Below are positions 21,860-32,500 of a DNA stretch of 64,000 bases, in pieces. The DNA comes from Crossaster papposus (taxonomy: Eukaryota > Echinodermata > Asteroidea > Velatida > Solasteridae), in NCBI GenBank assembly GCA_037893245.1, contig JBAIAA010000352.1, positions 1,240,001 to 1,304,000 of the forward strand, given 5' to 3'. The notes beneath the pieces are model-generated. The model saw nothing but the letters and a program-made list of their open reading frames with translations. It was not told the origin of the DNA and searched no databases. Each line of letters starts with the position of its first letter. Positions within the stretch are counted from its first letter, which is position 1. The translations under genes and the position numbers were made by a program.

Positions 21860-23293
21860 TTAACAACTTTCCAATGATTGACTCCCTTCTGGTTCTGGAT
21901 GTGCATACTGATGCCCTTGTGATGATGGCTCGATGCCAGTCAGCCCAGGACATTGCTCCTGAGTACTTGCAAGTGACTGCTGGCTCTCTGCTGGTTCTGG
22001 ATGTACACACTGTTCCCCTTGCATGGATGGCTTGCAGTCAGTCAGACTAGAGCATTGTTTCTGGGGAGAACTTGTAAGCTCTGGGGTCTCTTCTGGTTCT
22101 GTATGTACCTCAGCATGCACTTGAACATGCTGCTGACTGTGAATGAATGCCTTGCTGCTGCTTTGTCTTGAACATTGTTTTTGACAGCTGTCTAGTGACT
22201 GCTGACTCTCTGGGTGTTGTGCATGCTCTTGGCTTAGTGGCTTGCTGTTGCTTGGCCTGGCAGCACGCTGCTCTTGGTCATTTTCTGCCTGTGGAATCGC
22301 ACGGAGCTCAATCTGCTTCCCAGGCTGCGATGGTTGGCTGGGATTCAGTCTTGGGCAGCAACGACAGCACAGTTTGAGAAATGAGAAAGCCTTGACTACA
22401 GCTGCACGATAGTCTGCGTTTGTGGCACTGTAGACCAGGGAATTGATTGAACTATTGATGAGTTCAAAAATTGTAAAACATATAATCAGAATGGATTTTT
22501 TTTCTGCAAGTTGTAGAAGTTCAACAACCTGTGAAGTTGAATACTTGTTTTGCACAATAATAAGAATTGACAATGCAGTGTGTATTGAGTTCAAAATGAA
22601 GAAAACAGCAGTATTGATTATCACCATACAGAGGACCTTGCCTGCTCGCTTGGGACGGTTTGGCAACAGGGCTGATTGTCTGCGCACTTTCACTACCACA
22701 TAGATGTACAAAGCAAGAGTTACTATCAAGCAAACAATGGCAATAATGGAAGTAATCCAAAAGACGACATCAGTAAAGATAGTCTCTGGTAAGAATATCA
22801 GAATCAAACCAACAATGATTGTAGGCACCCAGACTCCTGCTGATATCTTGGCTGCTCGAGATTTAGAGGCTTTTTCTTTGTGTGTCAGAGGATTATGCAC
22901 TGCAGAGAATCTCTCAGCTGCTATGGTAACCACAAAGAAATGAGAAACGGCAAGAAGCGAGTATCTGACACTTACACATACTTTTTCCGCAAGGAAGTTG
23001 TTTAACTTGAAGGGTGAACACAATGCAAATATAAAGTCACCCGTAAGGAAGAGTGAGTCAGCCACAGCCAGATTGGATAAGTAGATGTTGATGATTGTAC
23101 GCATGGACTTCACTCGAAAGACTGTGAAGAGAAACACAAAGTTGAAGAGGATGCCGATTGGTGCAATGATTTCAGTACTTAACCATATTATTTGATTGGT
23201 TCTGTCTTCAAGTTCACTCTTGTAAAAGTTCTGAAGATGCTTGTTTAATTCAGTTGACAGAGTGGAGTTGTCTTCTTGGTAGCCATCGGCCAT
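21860..23293 (-). CDS. Class A (rhodopsin-like) GPCR, tandem copy 4, intact
   Basis: A 477-residue single-exon receptor, paralogue of copy 1 with the same layout: N-terminus with an NST glycosylation site, seven helices, LAVAD in TM2, ERF at the end of TM3, NSLVY in TM7, CCRCC cluster, then a Ser/Gln-rich repeat tail (SQQSLDSC, CSSLTDCKPSMQGEQC). A two-residue insertion (ELEDR) lies before TM1. Its stop (TAA, reading SLESC then stop) replaces the CAA of copy 1, so the tail is 17 residues shorter. The frame is otherwise open throughout, implying selection or very recent duplication. It is the array member nearest TRMT2A. Confidence 0.88.
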   Translation of the reverse strand: MADGYQEDNSTLSTELNKHLQNFYKSELEDRTNQIIWLSTEIIAPIGILFNFVFLFTVFRVKSMRTIINIYLSNLAVADSLFLTGDFIFALCSPFKLNNFLAEKVCVSVRYSLLAVSHFFVVTIAAERFSAVHNPLTHKEKASKSRAAKISAGVWVPTIIVGLILIFLPETIFTDVVFWITSIIAIVCLIVTLALYIYVVVKVRRQSALLPNRPKRAGKVLCMVIINTAVFFILNSIHTALSILIIVQNKYSTSQVVELLQLAEKKSILIICFTIFELINSSINSLVYSATNADYRAAVVKAFSFLKLCCRCCPRLNPSQPSQPGKQIELRAIPQAENDQEQRAARPSNSKPLSQEHAQHPESQQSLDSCQKQCSRQSSSKAFIHSQQHVQVHAEVHTEPEETPELTSSPQKQCSSLTDCKPSMQGEQCVHPEPAESQQSLASTQEQCPGLTGIEPSSQGHQYAHPEPEGSQSLESC

Positions 23294-23940
23294 AGTTCAT
23301 GTACAGTGTAGCATTTCCAACATTATTTGCAGATGCAGTGCAGGTATTTCTTGTTGTAAGAACACTAACAGAGAATCTTTGAGGTGTGTGCAGTTGAAAC
23401 TGAAAACTACTTTGTGTCCTTTCCCCTTTTATATATTCTCTTTGTTTATTTAGGAGAAGTTTGTATACATCGTTTGTAAATTATGTTGGTAATAAAGGAA
23501 ACAAAAACAGTATTCAATTTACATCACCCCGACACAAATTGAAACATTTGGTCGCGGAACTTGCTGCTATTGGGATTTCAACCAGCTAGCCAAACCCTGG
23601 CTAGAAATATAAAGCAGGAGGCCATGGGTTCGAATCCCACCCAAGTGATATTTTTGTTTATAAAAAAAATTGGTAGCTATTGGTAAATTACTTTTGCCCA
23701 TGCACAAGGAAGATGGAAGGAGTCCAAAAGTGTGACATTTGTTAGTGTAATAGTGTGCGCAAGCCTTTAAACGATACACGCGCGTGCATGGGAGCTGATA
23801 TTGATTGGTTGACATATGATTCAGCTGCAATTGGCTGAACAAGAACGTAACCTAAATGCTGATTGTGGTCGCAATTAAAATTTTGGACTTGGCAAATTTA
23901 AAGCTGCAATCACAATCATAAAATATTGTTTTCTTTGACT

Positions 23941-24459
23941 ACGGGTGGCCCTTATTAGGCCAAAACCACCTATACCAATAGATGGAGAATCTTTTCAAGA
24001 GAAAAATGATACCAATACGTGACCCGCATGAGTAAATGAGACAAATTGATTTCATCATTTAAAGCTTGTTTAGCTTTAAATGATGAAATCAAAATCTTAA
24101 TTTTCATTTTTGCATCAAAGTGTCTCATTTACTCGTGCTGGGTCACATATATCTTTATTTGGGCTAGTTGTTTTAGCTTCAGACCCTGTTTTGTGAAGCA
24201 CATTCAAGTCAGGGGTCCTTTCGCACCAAGAAGCTAAACCATGGTTTAGTAATTTGCTGGTGTGAGTGTGACAGGACCACTGACTCCACTTCACAAAATA
24301 GGGTGGAGCTAAAGCTTCTAACCCAAATCAAGATATCCTTGTGTAATTGTTCTTCTAGAAAGATTCTCCGTCCATTGGTATAGGCAGTTTTGGCCTCAGT
24401 GTAGTGAAAGTATGCTTGTTCGTTGTGATATTATTGTTCGTTGTTTTGGAGCCACCCTG
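23941..24459. mobile_element. Mariner-like MITE copy 3 with nested foldback
   Basis: Degraded ends (ACGGGTGGCCC and GGAGCCACCCTGA) of the CAGGGTGGCC family. Its interior has the conserved GCACCAAGAAG and AACCATGGTTTAG block. It is interrupted by 24019-24146. Confidence 0.55.
24019..24146. mobile_element. Foldback element nested in MITE
   Basis: Arms TGAGTAAATGAGAC and its complement, with the same inner palindrome as 10048-10202. Its left arm is shortened. Confidence 0.7.
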
Positions 24460-24480
24460 AGAGTGCTAACAATTCATCAG

Positions 24481-24726
24481 GGGCCAATTTCATAGAGCTG
24501 CTAAGCAAAAAATATTGCTTAGCACCAACAATCTTGCTCATTAAAAACAGGTTACTATACCAGCCAAAATTCTACGTGTTTTTCATGCTAAGCAAAAAAA
24601 ACAGCTGATTAGCAATCCAGAACAATAAAGATCAGGTGAAAATTTGGTCTGTAACCTTGTTTTTGCCAAAGACAAAATGTCATGCTAAGCAAATTTGTGT
24701 GCTTAGCAGCTCTATGAAATTGGGCC
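24481..24726. mobile_element. MITE with GGGCCAATTTCATAGAGC ends
   Basis: The left end GGGCCAATTTCATAGAGCTG and right end CAGCTCTATGAAATTGGGCC are inverted repeats with repeated TGCTAAGCA inside. Harbinger-like by terminal sequence; tentative. Confidence 0.65.
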
Positions 24727-24838
24727 CAGAGTTGTCAAGCACCTTTCCTTTGTTTTTGAACTCATTTGCTGCTTTAAATGACAAACACGCATAACTGACA
24801 ATTGGTGTATAATGTACATGTACTTTCCCTTTTAACAG

Positions 24839-27800
24839 CAACTGAAAAAGATGCTGCTTGGTTTGCATCTGAAACCCAAGAAAGTCAAGGCAGTCAACAA
24901 GGCCACCTATGCTTTTGTGACATTCAGGTATGGAATGTGAACTCTCTCAACTTTTGCAACCTTTGCAAGTATCCAGTCCTGTGTTAGTGTTTGCCAAAAA
25001 CGACAGTAGTCGATATTGTGCACGTCGCGTAATTTTTTTTTCATTCAGTGCGCCTGCAAATGACACGATTATAGACCAGCTTTCCTACTCACACTGTCGT
25101 CTTTGCAAACCTGCGCTAGTGGTTTATCTTTTTTCTTATTTCTACGCAGGTTTTTTTTAGGGAGCCCTGCAAACAGCGTTTGCAGAACGGCGGTTTAAAC
25201 ATACGTGCAACATGTACTACGCGCACGCACACAATTCCTTTGTCAAGCAGCGCTGATTAGATATCCTGGATAAACTGATCAACTTTGCTGGCAGACTGGT
25301 ACTCGGTCTGGATATTATCGATACTTATAATAGGGGCTGGAACCTGCCAACGTAGGCCCGGGCGACTGCTGAATGGGTAGTTGACTGCGTGAATTCTTAT
25401 GGGATTCGAAAAACATTTGTGATCGAATTTGCATGAAAAGGTCACGCCCCGTTTTCGCAGGTTTGCAGAGACGACAGCAGGCCTATGACTAGGGGAGCTA
25501 GTCTATAATCCTGTTGTTTGTGGGCACACTGCAAAAAAAGGATTTTACGCGACATGCGTGCACAATATCAATTACTGTCCGCCTTTGGCAAAGACAGTAA
25601 TAATAATAATATCAGAGGATGTATATAGCGCAATGTATCTGGAGAACCATTAAAAAAAAACATTAAAGACTAGTCCTGCAATGCCCAGTTCGGTCTCATT
25701 TGGCCAGACTATTTGTGACCCGCTCCAGGAAAAGGTGACATAAGTCGCGAAAACTAAAAATAGAGTTATGTACTGTACATGATTAAAAAGTCCAGGATGT
25801 AAGCTTTCATTTGGTACATAGTACAGCTCCATAGCCCCTCCCGTTCCTGTGATATTGCGTTTTTGCATATTAATGGTTCCATGGAATTAAAAATACACAA
25901 CTGAGAAAACAGGCTTCGAAACACAACAAAACTTAGACAATACATTGGAACCATGCACTCTTAAAAGTTTTGTTACACTTTATTTATCAAATTCAGCTTT
26001 TGGGTAATTAAGTCGTCATTTAAGACAAAAAATGAAAATCAAATTTTGACAACAATATTTACCCTATTAACTTTAAAAAGCCATTACTCATAAATGCATA
26101 GCGCGACTTGTGTCACCTTTTCCTGGAGCGGGTCACATTTGAGACACGCAAGAAAAACCGGCACCGTGAAATTAGAGTCAAGGGGTGAGTGACTCTGGAG
26201 CTTTTTAAAAAGTGAAAGTTGAGTATTCTGATGTAATGGAACACAAATATGAGCACAAGGAAACTTTGCACGTTTTAGTTTTGATGTTTGGATAATCAAG
26301 AAAATAATTGAAAAATATACATACATGTGTAGTGCATCAACGAAGATTTGAAACCAGGAAATTTCACATTCTATTAGTTACTTGAAACTGAAAATATAAT
26401 CAGACTTCGGCTATCAAATAAACTACATGTACTAAGAAAGTTCCCGTGTACTTTTTCTTTTGGTTTCGGCAAAAACCTGATCAACTTTGCTGGCTAGCTT
26501 GTTCCTGGTCTGCACATTATCAATACTTGAGGGCTGAAAACAGAAATCTCTCTAAACTCAAATTCAGAAAAATATTTTGACCTAACATTTTCAACATCAC
26601 CCTAATTTGTTGTCTTCTACATTTTCTTTCATTATTCCCTAACCCAATTCTACCTCTAGACCCCTTTACTGGAGACCCAAAATGCTATGGGGACAGGAAA
26701 ATGTCCCCACAAATCGGTCAGGTTTTTCCAAACAAAAGAACCTGTCCCCACAACTAGGTGTATGCTAGAACAGAGTGATATGGATCACAGGTCATTCGGG
26801 ATAATCAAACTAGCGCACAAGTTTGAATGCGCAAGCTCGTAGCATGAAGCTCGCAATTACCATACCTCCTCCAAGGAGGTAATGTTTTTGCCGATTGTTT
26901 GTTTGTTGGGGTGTCTGGTTGTTTGTCTGTTAGCTAGCAGGATTATATGAAAAAAACAACTGGTGGGATTTTAACGAAACTTGGTAGGTAGATAGCTTAT
27001 GGGTCAAGGGGGATTTTCATTAACTATTCAAATTCATCTGGATCCAGATTAGGAATCTGGATTACTTCGAATGATGTTTTAACATTTGGAGATACTTGTG
27101 CATATTTTGCGGTTGGGCCAGAGGTCTGCGCGGTCTATCGATCGAGGGCCTTTTTTCTAGTTCTTGACTGTCTTCGGCTACATTTGTATTTGTATCCCTC
27201 ATCAAACAGTTGCCAAGAAGATAAGGAGGAAGCCTTGAAGGTACTCAGCGGTTACAAATGGAAAGGACAAGTGCTGAAAGCCAAGGTACCGGTACATGCA
27301 TTCACAAAAGCCGTGTTCCTTTTTTTGGTCGATCTCCTGCCAACTTTTCTGTAGAATGGCAATATAAAATGGGCAGACAAACTGTAACGTGAGTTTCTGA
27401 AATACATGAACGTCCCTCAAGTGATTTTGTGACAGATTTTGGTTGTAATTGTAATGGTGGCATATGACATCGGGGCACTAAACAGATTTTCCCCTCAGTG
27501 CACACTGACAGTATGTGGAAACATCCAGCAATAAAACATCTTTATAGGTAGAGTACACCATTTGCAGATATCGAAAATATTTACTACCAAATTATTAAGA
27601 AATATCTTACTCATTTGAAAGTAAATAATGATTCTAGGCATCCAGCAAAAATGAATGCGCTAAATATCCTGTAAATATTTCGAAAATTAGAATTTTATAA
27701 AGAAAAAAATGCGATCGCCGGACGGCGATAGCGAAAAAACAAAGATAACATAAGAATAACTGCTCGACGCCGGTTGAAAACAAATGCTGTTTTTCGTGCT

Positions 27801-29524
27801 TTTCTCAACATCCATGATTGTAAAACTTTGGACAGGTCAGTTAAACGATATTTACTATGAAATCTACCCATTAATGATAATTCAAACAATTACCAATGGT
27901 GTACCCTACCTTTAATATTTTGCCATGCCCTTTTTTTATCATAATAGTTACCAAAAAGTTACCAAGAAACACAACCCATTGCCAAACCAACAGATGCTTA
28001 ATTTCAAGCGATTAAATCTGAACAAAATCCACTCTTGATACATTGACTTTATAAACAAAACGGCACAAGAGTTGTGATGGAAGCTCTACTTCAAATCTAA
28101 CCTGAGTTGCCATGGAATTGCACCCTTAGCATTGGCTACCAATACAGGGGTTCTAGAGGCGCTGATTCTGCTGTGGTTACAGGTTCACACTCCCATGATG
28201 ACTTTTTTAGGCATGAGCTCTTTCAGACTTTTATCTGAATTCAGACTTTTAAAATCTCAGCCAAAGACATCATTATATGTGACCCGCTCCATCGAAATCA
28301 GGAATAAGTCTCGAAATGACTTTTTGAGATATGCGCATGGTGAGAAAGGGAATTTCATAAGCTTCCTAATGATACCCATCACAAGTGTGTATCTTCTTAG
28401 GTTAACGAGTTATGGGCTGATGAAGATGACAGGTGTGTATTTATTTGCCGAATTGACATTCCGAGAAAAACAGCTTTGAAATAAACAAAATTCACAAAAA
28501 TCATACGGACAGCGAACACAAATCCTCTTTATTTTCATCTGTATTGATCGTTTTTACATACAAGACATTAATGACAATAATCTGTGATAACTACACTTCC
28601 TAAAAATACAATGTTCAGAAAAACGACTTGGTCACGAATTTCACCCATGCGTTCACTTCAACGACCAATTCCGTAAAACGGCCCCAGCGACTTATTCCTG
28701 ATTACGGTGGAGCGGGTCACATATAGAAAGATGTGTATTTTGTTCAGACATTTCATCAATTTTTTCAGGTTTTTTTCTTAATTGACATTCTCATACCTGT
28801 TTTTTGTGTGCAGCTTGCCAAGCCAGTCGAGGACCCGTACACTAAGAGCGTCGCTCTGAAGCGGAGCCAAGATGAATCCGAGGGAAACAGCCAAGAAGCT
28901 AAGAGGAGGAGGGAGGAGGACAGCTTACCGGTAGAAGAGAGGTGAACACATTGAGATGGAATGCAGGGTTAGGATGGATTCGAACCACCAGCAAACAAAA
29001 ACCTCCCAAAACCAACTCAAGTTTTCAACCGTCTGAAGTCATTACTCTGTGTTCACTGGTTTTAAATTCTGTGCCAGTGTGGATAAAAAGTGAAAGAAAA
29101 AAATATATACTCATTTGGTGTAATTTTTGTGTCGCCTCAACAAATTGTTGGAGGCACTAGCAGTCCTAAATTCTCCATATCCATATGCCCATGTTCCCAT
29201 AAGACACAATTCTTCATTGGATTACTACAGTGTGTACAGAACATGCCAAATGAGGCTAATGGTACATTGAATATGAGCGAGTAGCAACAAAAACTACTCC
29301 TGAAAGCTTGCAGAAGTCCTACTTTTGCCCTAATTTTGTCCTCTGAAGTCCTACTTTTGTATTTTTTTCTTTCCATTTTTGAAATTTGGATCCAACGTTT
29401 TTACTACTTGTTTACCTTGGTCTGCTTGAAAACCTGCTATAGACCATATGCACAGCAGCCATCTTAGAGGGCAATGCCTTTGCATGCTATTGAACCTGCT
29501 GTGCATTCATTTGTAATTGTACAC

Positions 29525-29555
<31 letters not shown>

Positions 29556-32500
29556 GCATTTATAAAGCGCATTTTTCCAAAGGTTTCAATGCGCTTGAGA
29601 ACAACTCCAAGAAAACAGAAAAAGATGAAATTGCAAAATGAAAGATGAGAGCAAACCTAGGATGAAAACAGATATGATTTGAGTTTACGTTTAAACTGGT
29701 GAACAGAGTTACAATGACGAATGTTGAGAGGTATTGAGTTCCAGCATCTGGGTCCAGCCACAGAGAAAGCCTTATCACCTGCAAGTTTGAATGTGCGTTG
29801 TACTTTTAAGTTATGCTCCGAGCGGAGACCACGTCGGTTGGGCTTACTGAGGTCAAGTGGATGTATTATGTATTGTGGATGCGTGCCTGAGAGTGCCTTG
29901 TACATATTCACAGCCGTTTTGAAGATGATGCGTTTTTGAACAGGTAGCCAGTGTAAGATGGCCGCTATGCATATGGTCTATTACAACAACAACAAGTTCA
30001 CTCTGAAGTACCGAGTGCAATGTTTTGCATCTTTTCTCAATTCTGCAGGTTAAACAACACAGTGACTCCACTGTGGAAGCGCCCGTACGAGGAGCAGCTA
30101 TCCATCAAACAAACCAACACGGGAGAGTTTCTGCGGAATTTATCTAAGATGCTGCAGCGGAACGTTGGGGAGATGTCTCTCTGGCTGAAGGAACAAAAGT
30201 GAGGTGTTCACCAAAGACAAAGGAGGTTTGCGTGTCAGATTGGACGTGCGACTTTCCCTGACAGACAACAACAAAATACAAAAAAGTTTCGAGACAGTTT
30301 TGTGGCAGATGGTCTTAGATGTACAGCCGCCCCAAAAAATTGTTAAAGCTCTGGAAAATAGTGCCTATTTGTTAAAGGGGAATTCTATCCTGGAACGCCT
30401 AAATGGGCTACAGAATGCATTTTATATTAAATGGCATTGTTTGCGCAACTTCATTTAAAAGTATGATATACATGTAAATATACAGGGTGAGTAAAAACAA
30501 AATGCTTTTTTATTATCAAAGTCAGTTTTATCAGAAATAGAATATATTTTTGCCCAAAACTTATTTGACCAGAATTATGTCATATTTATGAAATTGCATG
30601 ATCTATTCAGAATAGCCGTGACATATTTCTAGTTAAATATATTTTGGGCTCACTTATTCTTTTTCTGATGAAAATAGACTTTAAAAAATTGTGTGTTTTT
30701 TTGACTCAGCCTGAGTGAGATGCAACCAACCGTTTTTGTGCTATTTCTGCGATAGTCGCACAAGAATTTTGTTAACGAATTCACAAATTTGCTCCATCGG
30801 AACCAATGCCCTCGTGTTTAATAGTGCACTCTTTATTTCTTTGACAGAAAGCACCATAGTGGGATGGCATGTGAGTTGGACCCAATCAAGCCATCGGTGA
30901 GTGAGCTAGTTGATCGAAGTTTGATGACGAAAAAAACCGAGATTTTCTGTAAATTTATCTGTAGAATTGTTAATGGGGATCTCAGATCGATAAACATCGT
31001 CATCTTTACTTTAAAGAGAGGATACACCATTTGTAATTGCTTGAATTACCATGTATAGGTTGATTTAGGGGCTTGCATTTTATAGTAAATATAGTTTACC
31101 TTTAAGTGACCTGTTTACAATCACCTAGCCGATGCGTGGGATTATTTTTTACAAAACTCGATCCGAGGCGGGTTTAGGCCGATAGTATCGGGTAGCACAC
31201 CCTCGCATTTCCGGCATTGCTTGCTGCTGACAGACATTTTCAGCCTTGCTCGTGGCGTGTTTATACGTCATCTGTTTTGAATCTGGGGAAAACTTTGTGT
31301 AAAACTTTATACGTCATCTGGCGCAAACTGGTTAATTTACAGTTTTGTTGTCGTTTCTTCACTTACAGCCAGTTTTAGAGAGTTACCGCAATAAGTGCGA
31401 GTTCACCATTGGCAAGAGTGTAGATGGCGTCGGTGAGTAAAACTGGCATTCAATATTTTTTTTAATCGAATCTCTGCATTTCTTATTTCTGTGTCCATTT
31501 TGGATGATTAAAAAGTGCAAATTGCCTGGAATAATCTCCGAGGAAATAAAGACAATAGGCGAACAATAGAGCCTTTCAGTTTTCGGACGTTCGCCTTCTG
31601 TTGAATTTTGTCCTCTGTCGTTAAAGTGTACGATAAGTCTATGGTGTAAGGTTATAGCACAGGCACAAAGGGAAACACAATAGGGGATCCTCGGTCGTTA
31701 TTGCAAAACACGACTCGATGTACAAGTGCAAATAATGTGCCTATTATGAACACCGCAACTGAAAGTATTTGTTTTTTTCCCTAATTTCTTGTCACGTTTT
31801 CATGAAACTTGACCCCCGATAAATTGTTCCAAAGTTTTTTCAGTTTCATGTCTTTGTTATTTTCATGGACAGATAACACCGTTGGTTTCCGACTTGGCAC
31901 CTACAAAGGTAAAGTCTTTCCTCTTTAGTTTCGTTTTTGTGTGTGCAAAAGACGTAGATCGGTTTTGTAGTTTTATTGGATTTGCTGTTTGTGGGTGTGG
32001 CCTATTAGTAGCTACTAATCAACTCTGCACAAAGAATTAAGTGGTTACCAACCAATCAGAATGTAGCACACTGATGTGGGTGTGGCCTATTAGTAGCTAC
32101 TGATCAACTCTGCACAATGGAATTGAGTGGTTACCAACCAATCAGAATGTAGCACACAGATGTGTATGTGGCCTAGTATTAGTAACTACTGATCAACTCT
32201 GCACAAAGGAATTGAGTGGTTACCAACCAATCAGAATGTAGCACATAGATGTGGGTGTGGCCTATTAGTAGCTACCAATCAACTCTGCACAAAGACATTT
32301 TAATTTTAAAATTGGTTACCCACCAATCAGAATGTAGCACACAGATGTGGATATTTTTGTTTTTTATGTATTATTATTATTTATTTATTTGTTAGTTTTT
32401 TGTTTTTTTATACACAACCCAATCCTCCCAGCTACGGTCAAACACGACAAACAACGCTGGTGAGCAATCAAATAATCTCATGAAAAGAACAACAGACTGG

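Larger units (their letters stand above)
23294..24838. other. GPCR copy 4 upstream region and transposon block
   Basis: Holds the receptor 5' flank, a tRNA-like relic (GGGTTCGAATCCC near 23630), duplicated block copy 3 (23745-23940), a mariner-like MITE with nested foldback, and a Harbinger-type MITE. The first coding exon of TRMT2A should lie upstream of 24839, but I could not recognise it here. Confidence 0.5.

Noticed and set aside
28132..28479. 115-residue plus-strand frame
   Set aside because: Crosses the end of a TGTGACCC MITE and shows no domain.
29657..29911. Separate 84-residue gene
   Set aside because: Matches the LINE C-terminal region and ends in an (ATT)n-tailed 3' end, so it is a retrotransposon fragment.
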